Position numbers and translations under genes: made by a program. A stretch of DNA of 18,422 nt from Alphaproteobacteria bacterium (lineage in GTDB: Bacteria > Pseudomonadota > Alphaproteobacteria > RS24): the NCBI GenBank assembly GCA_022428185.1, contig JAKMCZ010000149.1, forward strand, positions 1 to 18,422. Direction: 5' to 3'. Shown here piece after piece: positions 14,645-18,422 of the stretch. The notes below the pieces were generated by a model that was not told where the DNA came from, searched no databases, and saw only the letters and a program-made list of their open reading frames with translations. Each line of letters starts with the position of its first letter. The first letter of the stretch is position 1.

Positions 14645-15502
14645 CTAATCGTGAACGCGAATAAGGCCCTCTTGAGCCGCTGTCGCAATCAGCTTGCCGT
14701 CACGGGTGAAGAAATGGCCGAAATTCATGCCGCGCCCGCCGGCTGACGCCGGGCTTTCCTGCACATAAAGCATCCAATCGTTTGCTTCAAACTCATGATA
14801 AAACCACATGGCATGGTCAAGGCTCGCCGATTGCAGCTTCGGGTTCATGTAAGACAGCGCATGCGGGCGCATGCAGGTGTCGAGCAGCGATGTATCGGAA
14901 ATATAAGACAGCATGGCCTGATTGGTGGCGAAGTCTTTCGGCATGCCGGGGTCAACTTTCACCCAAACAATATTGCGCGGTTCAGCCGGTTCCGGCTTGA
15001 AAATATCCTTCGGGCTGACCGGACGGATTTCAAACGGGCGGCGGCGCAGCCAACTGTCACGAAACTGCTTCGGAATCTTTTCGGCACTCTCCATACGCAT
15101 TTCATAATCGCTTTTCAGCGTTTCAGGGTCGGGTGCATAGGGCATTTGCATTTGGTGTTCACGGCCTTCTTCAAAATGCTGAAAGCTGGCTGCCATATTG
15201 AAAATCTGCTTGCCGTGCTGCACCGCGACCACGCGCCGCGAGGCAAAACTTTTGCCATCGCGCGCATTATCAACCTCATAGATAATCGGTGTGTCAGGGT
15301 CGCCCGGGCGCAGAAAATAGCTATGGAAACTGTGGCAGAACATATCTTCTACCGTATAGCAGGCCGCCATGAGCGCTTGACCGAGCACTTGCCCGCCAAA
15401 CACGCGCTGGCGTTGCTCATTCGGGCTTTGACCGCGAAAAAGGTTTACTTCCAGCCGTTCGAGTTTCAACAACTGCAAAATCGTATCGAGTGATTGGTCC
15501 AT
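14645..15502 (-). CDS. tesB: Acyl-CoA thioesterase II
   Basis: TesB hydrolyses acyl-CoA thioesters to free acid and CoA, recycling CoA when beta-oxidation stalls or substrates cannot be degraded. The 285 residues match the family length and its double hot-dog fold. By comparison with Escherichia coli TesB (D204, T228, Q278), the catalytic triad is D203 in YISDTSL, S227 in SASLDHAMW and Q277 in AAQEGLIR. The serine replaces the usual threonine conservatively. The N-terminal hot-dog begins with VFGGQVLGQAL, a typical TesB stretch. AAGG six bases upstream supports the start. It lies 49 bases after sufA on the same strand; a small hairpin in that gap may separate it from the suf transcript. Confidence 0.94.
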   Translation of the reverse strand: MDQSLDTILQLLKLERLEVNLFRGQSPNEQRQRVFGGQVLGQALMAACYTVEDMFCHSFHSYFLRPGDPDTPIIYEVDNARDGKSFASRRVVAVQHGKQIFNMAASFQHFEEGREHQMQMPYAPDPETLKSDYEMRMESAEKIPKQFRDSWLRRRPFEIRPVSPKDIFKPEPAEPRNIVWVKVDPGMPKDFATNQAMLSYISDTSLLDTCMRPHALSYMNPKLQSASLDHAMWFYHEFEANDWMLYVQESPASAGGRGMNFGHFFTRDGKLIATAAQEGLIRVHD

Positions 15503-15518
15503 ATCAAACCTTAAAATC

Positions 15519-15539
15519 GCGCCCTTAGGAGGCAGGCGC
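15519..15539 (-). terminator. Weak hairpin between sufA and tesB
   Basis: On the minus strand GCGCCT and GGGCGC can pair (five Watson-Crick pairs plus one wobble) around a 9-base loop, followed by GATTTT. It could attenuate the suf transcript before tesB, but the stem and T-run are both short, and the site is close to the tesB ribosome-binding region. Confidence 0.22.
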
Positions 15540-15551
15540 TTATTGTTTTAC

Positions 15552-15929
15552 CTATTCTTTTACCGGCGCTGTTGCGGGGATAATCGTCACGCTTTCACCG
15601 CAGCCGCACGCATCGGTTTGGTTCGGATTGTTGAACTGAAAACCGGCCGACAGCTTGTCTTCTTCCCAATCCATTTGAGTCCCAAGCAAAAACAGCACCG
15701 CTTTGGCTTCAATCAAAATGGTTACGCCTTTATCTTCTACTATTTCGTCGAGTGGCAATTTTTCTTCGGCATAATCCATCGTGTATTCCATACCGGCGCA
15801 GCCGCCATTTTTCACGCCGAGGCGGATACCGATTTTCGGCGTGTCCGATTTGGCAATAATGGATTTCACGCGCTCGGCGGCGCGGTCGGTCAGCGTAATC
15901 GCTTTGGGCATTTCAAAAGTTTGGCTCAT
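15552..15929 (-). CDS. sufA: Fe-S cluster assembly A-type carrier
   Basis: A-type carriers of the HesB/IscA family accept an iron-sulfur cluster from the SufBCD scaffold and pass it to target proteins. The 125-residue protein starts the conserved domain at ITLTDRAAERV and has the three invariant cysteines: C44 in NGGCAGMEY, and C108 and C110 in ACGCGES near the C-terminus. ErpA and IscA share these residues; its position at the end of the suf run favours SufA. It begins 16 bases after the sufT stop with only a weak purine-rich ribosome site, so it is probably read from the same message. Confidence 0.93.
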   Translation of the reverse strand: MSQTFEMPKAITLTDRAAERVKSIIAKSDTPKIGIRLGVKNGGCAGMEYTMDYAEEKLPLDEIVEDKGVTILIEAKAVLFLLGTQMDWEEDKLSAGFQFNNPNQTDACGCGESVTIIPATAPVKE

Positions 15930-15945
15930 ATCACTTTCGTTTCCG

Positions 15946-16350
15946 TTAAAACATATTCAACGCAACGCGGGCTTCATCTGACATACGGCTCGGATCCCAG
16001 GGCGGCTCGAAGGTCATATTTACCACAACATCGCCGACACCGTCCACTGAGCGCACAGCATCTTCCACCCAGCGCGGCATATGCTCGGCCACCGGACAGC
16101 CGGGCGCGGTCAGCGTCATATCAATGGTCACATCGCGGTCATCAGAAATATCGACCTTATATATCAATCCCAATTCATAAATATCGACCGGAATTTCAGG
16201 GTCATAGACGCTTTTCATCGCGCCGATAATATCATCCGTCAGCGCCGCCATTTGCGGCGACAAATCTTCGATTGCCACGGGCTCTTTCGCCTCCGGCGGC
16301 TCTTGTTGAGCGGAGGTATCGATAATCGGCATGTCTTTATCTTGGTTCAT
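15946..16350 (-). CDS. sufT: SUF-associated MIP18/DUF59 family Fe-S assembly protein
   Basis: SufT-type proteins help mature iron-sulfur proteins; the family is known but its precise biochemical step is not settled. The 134 residues have a non-conserved acidic N-terminal segment of about 30 residues. The MIP18 domain follows, with YDPEIPVDIYELGLIY, TLTAPGCPVAEHMP and, near the C-terminus, PPWDPSRMSDEARVAL. The cysteine of APGCP is the conserved candidate ligand. Translation appears coupled to sufS: only three bases separate the genes and the GGATAG ribosome site includes the sufS stop. A second ATG six codons in (16332) is possible but lacks this coupling. Confidence 0.9.
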   Translation of the reverse strand: MNQDKDMPIIDTSAQQEPPEAKEPVAIEDLSPQMAALTDDIIGAMKSVYDPEIPVDIYELGLIYKVDISDDRDVTIDMTLTAPGCPVAEHMPRWVEDAVRSVDGVGDVVVNMTFEPPWDPSRMSDEARVALNMF

Positions 16351-16353
16351 AGC

Positions 16354-17580
16354 CTATCCGAAAAAATCAATTGCCTTATGCATGGCTTCGACCAGCGCGT
16401 CCACCTCTTCATGCGTATTGTAAACGGCAAAGCTGGCGCGCGCCGTTGCCGGCACATCAAACCGCTTCATCAAAGGTTGCGCGCAGTGATGCCCGGCGCG
16501 CACCGCGACACCGGAACGGTCAATCACCGTTGCCAAATCATGCGGGTGGATACCGTCCACCCCGAAGGAAACAATCGCCCCCTTGTCTTTCGCCGTGCCG
16601 TAAATCTGCACACGATTAATCGCGCCGACCGCCTCCATCGCATAGTCACGCAGAGCGTTTTCGTGGCGATGCATCGCGTCAAAGCCAATATCCATCATCC
16701 AATTCAACGCTTCACCGAGACCGATAACTTCGATAATCGGCGGCGTTCCCGCCTCAAAACGATGCGGCGCGTCGCCATAGCTGACCGCCTCTTTCGACAC
16801 TTCGCGTATCATCTCACCGCCGCCGCGAAACGGACGCATCTCAGCCAGTCGATCGGCTTTGCCGTAAAGCACACCGATACCGGTCGGGCCATAAACCTTG
16901 TGACCGGAGAACACATAAAAATCGGCATCGAGCTTTTGCAAGTCGGTTTTCAAATGCACTGCGCCCTGACAGCCATCGAGCAAAATCGGCACGCCGTGTT
17001 TATGCGCGATATCGACCAATTGTTTGGCCGGGGTAATCGTGCCCAGCGCATTCGACATTTGCGTCAGCGCGACAAATTTTGTGCGCTCGGTAAACGCGGC
17101 CTCATAAGCTGCCATATCCAACTCACCCTCATCGGTTACCGGCACCCATTTCAGCACCGCGCCATGCCGCTCGCGCATGAAATGCCACGGCACGATATTC
17201 GAGTGGTGTTCCATTTCCGACAGGATAATCTCGTCACCCGCTTCAATTTGCGGCTCAAGAAAACCATGCGCCACAAGATTAATCGCATCGGTTGCGCCGC
17301 CGGTGAAAATGATTTGGTCAACGCTCTCGGCATTGAGGAATTGGCGCGTCGTTTCACGCGCCGCCTCAAACGCATTGGTCGCATTATTCGACAAATAGTG
17401 CAGTCCGCGATGGACGTTTGCATATTCGTTCGTCGCAAAGCCGTGCATACGGTCAAGCACTGCCATTGGCTTTTGCGCGGAGGCCGCATTATCTAGATAA
17501 ACCAGTGGCTTACCGTAAACATTATTGGCAAGGCCGGGGAATTGCGCCCGAATGGCGTTAACGTCAAAAGCAGCACTCAT
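16354..17580 (-). CDS. sufS: Cysteine desulfurase SufS
   Basis: SufS is a pyridoxal-phosphate enzyme that removes sulfur from cysteine and supplies it as persulfide for Fe-S cluster building on SufBCD. The 408 residues fit the type II desulfurase family. The PLP lysine is K228 in SGHKVYGPTG, and the cofactor-stacking histidine lies in SEMEHHSN (H125/H126). D202 and Q205 occur in LLDGCQGAVH, and the persulfide cysteine is C366 in RAGHHCAQPLM, close to E. coli K226 and C364. The start codon overlaps the sufD stop by one base (TAATG). A sulfur-transfer partner SufE or SufU is not visible in this window and must be elsewhere or upstream. Confidence 0.97.
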   Translation of the reverse strand: MSAAFDVNAIRAQFPGLANNVYGKPLVYLDNAASAQKPMAVLDRMHGFATNEYANVHRGLHYLSNNATNAFEAARETTRQFLNAESVDQIIFTGGATDAINLVAHGFLEPQIEAGDEIILSEMEHHSNIVPWHFMRERHGAVLKWVPVTDEGELDMAAYEAAFTERTKFVALTQMSNALGTITPAKQLVDIAHKHGVPILLDGCQGAVHLKTDLQKLDADFYVFSGHKVYGPTGIGVLYGKADRLAEMRPFRGGGEMIREVSKEAVSYGDAPHRFEAGTPPIIEVIGLGEALNWMMDIGFDAMHRHENALRDYAMEAVGAINRVQIYGTAKDKGAIVSFGVDGIHPHDLATVIDRSGVAVRAGHHCAQPLMKRFDVPATARASFAVYNTHEEVDALVEAMHKAIDFFG

Positions 17581-18422
17581 TACGCAGCCTCTTTGGCGGA
17601 AAAACGGTCAGTGATTTTGGCGGCGACCAGAACGCGCAGCGTTTCCGCCATTGCCTCATCATCAATATGCGCCAATGCCTGTTCGATAAATCCGGCGACC
17701 AAAAGATAGCGCGCATCGGCCGCGCTCAATCCGCGCGCGCGCAAGAAAAACAGCGCGTCCCTATCCAACTCGCCAATCGCCGAACCATGCGCGCAGGCGA
17801 CATCATCGGCGTAGATTTCAAGCTCCGGCTTGGCGTCCATTTCTGCTTTGTCGGATAACATCATGGCGCGGGTTTGCATTTGCGCGTCAACATGCTGCGC
17901 GTCGGGGCGAACAATCACCTTGCCCTGAAACACACCGCGCGCCGCCTCGTCGAGCACATTATAGGCGGTCGTGTTGCTGCTTGTGTTGGCGGCCTGATGG
18001 TCAATCTCGTAAGTGAAGTCGGCATGGTTTTCGCCACCGCCCAAAACGGCGCTGTGCAATTCGGCATGGGCGCCCGATGCGAGAAGCGCAACCCGCGCCT
18101 GTTGTCGCGCCAATGCGCCGCCGGTCACCATCGCAACCGATTTGAATTGCGCGTCGGCAGCCAGCCGAATATCGGCGCTGGCGACTTGATGCCCGACCTG
18201 TTGCAGACGAATAAGCGTCAATGAGGCACCGACGCCCAGTTCGATATCAAAACGCGCATTGCTATAGGCGGTGTTTATATGGTTGTCGACCAAAACAGCG
18301 CGTGCGCCATCTTGCAATGTGATTTTATGGTGCAAATGCGTCGCCGTATCGCCGCCACTGATTATTACCAGCGGCTGCGCCAGCGCGCCGGACATCTCAG
18401 CCACCAACCCGCCTTGCGCCAA
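17580..18422 (-). CDS. sufD: Fe-S cluster assembly protein SufD, C-terminal part (5' end beyond window edge)
   Basis: SufD is a scaffold subunit of the SufBC2D complex on which iron-sulfur clusters are built. The frame is open to the right edge, giving the last 280 residues and no start codon. The beta-helix core is visible as alternating short strands, including GGGENHADFTYEIDHQ and FQGKVIVRPDAQHVDAQMQ. The family-diagnostic C-terminal block KPELEIYADDVACAHGSAIG precedes ELDRDALFFLRARGL. SufB is the related alternative, but the position immediately before sufS and the ADDVACAHG-type ending with this short helical tail fit SufD. sufB and sufC are expected just beyond the window. Confidence 0.93.
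   Translation of the reverse strand: MAQGGLVAEMSGALAQPLVIISGGDTATHLHHKITLQDGARAVLVDNHINTAYSNARFDIELGVGASLTLIRLQQVGHQVASADIRLAADAQFKSVAMVTGGALARQQARVALLASGAHAELHSAVLGGGENHADFTYEIDHQAANTSSNTTAYNVLDEAARGVFQGKVIVRPDAQHVDAQMQTRAMMLSDKAEMDAKPELEIYADDVACAHGSAIGELDRDALFFLRARGLSAADARYLLVAGFIEQALAHIDDEAMAETLRVLVAAKITDRFSAKEAA

Noticed and set aside
16081..17496. Long 471-codon open frame on the plus strand opposite sufS and sufT
   Set aside because: It is antisense to genes with full catalytic motifs; its translation is rich in His, Arg and Asn with no domain pattern, as expected from the reverse frame of biased codons.

Overview
The window reads as an ordinary chromosomal stretch of an alphaproteobacterium with a compact, moderately GC-rich genome. 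The basis is the protein set: an alphaproteobacterial-looking ParE, a sufD-sufS-sufT-sufA gene order, LptF/LptG, and two-subunit methylmalonyl-CoA mutase. A genus cannot be read by eye. Genes are tightly packed: several overlap by 1-4 bases, convergent neighbours are separated by 0, 20 and 55 bases, and no gene-free stretch reaches 300 bases. I saw no tRNA, rRNA, transposase, integrase, CRISPR array or phage gene, and no sign of recent transfer.

Layout from left to right. (1) The C-terminal part of topoisomerase IV subunit B (parE, cut by the window edge), then a 161-base leader with small hairpins, then a RhlE-type DEAD-box RNA helicase. (2) An acyl-CoA/beta-oxidation block: a leftward acyl-CoA dehydrogenase faces a rightward thiolase plus a protein with the metal-ligand pattern of a 2-oxoglutarate/Fe(II) oxygenase. 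Next comes a leftward pair of acyl-CoA dehydrogenase-like genes that look like complementary halves of one heteromeric enzyme. (3) A rightward run lptF-lptG-mutA-mutB, coupling lipopolysaccharide export permeases to the two subunits of B12-dependent methylmalonyl-CoA mutase. (4) A leftward run from the right edge: sufD (cut by the edge), sufS, sufT, sufA, then the acyl-CoA thioesterase tesB.

How the genes fit together (inference): three dehydrogenase polypeptides, a thiolase and a thioesterase handle acyl-CoA chains. Methylmalonyl-CoA mutase converts the methylmalonyl-CoA made from propionyl-CoA, a product of odd-chain, branched or sterol-like substrates, into succinyl-CoA. The heteromeric dehydrogenase pair resembles the organisation known from mycobacterial steroid side-chain degradation. 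The most interesting items are this split dehydrogenase with a composite FAD site, the uncharacterised oxygenase-like protein in the thiolase operon, the near-identical promoter/short-leader design in front of the two dehydrogenase units, and the lptFG-mutAB linkage. I did not find a defence, mobile or otherwise wholly novel system.
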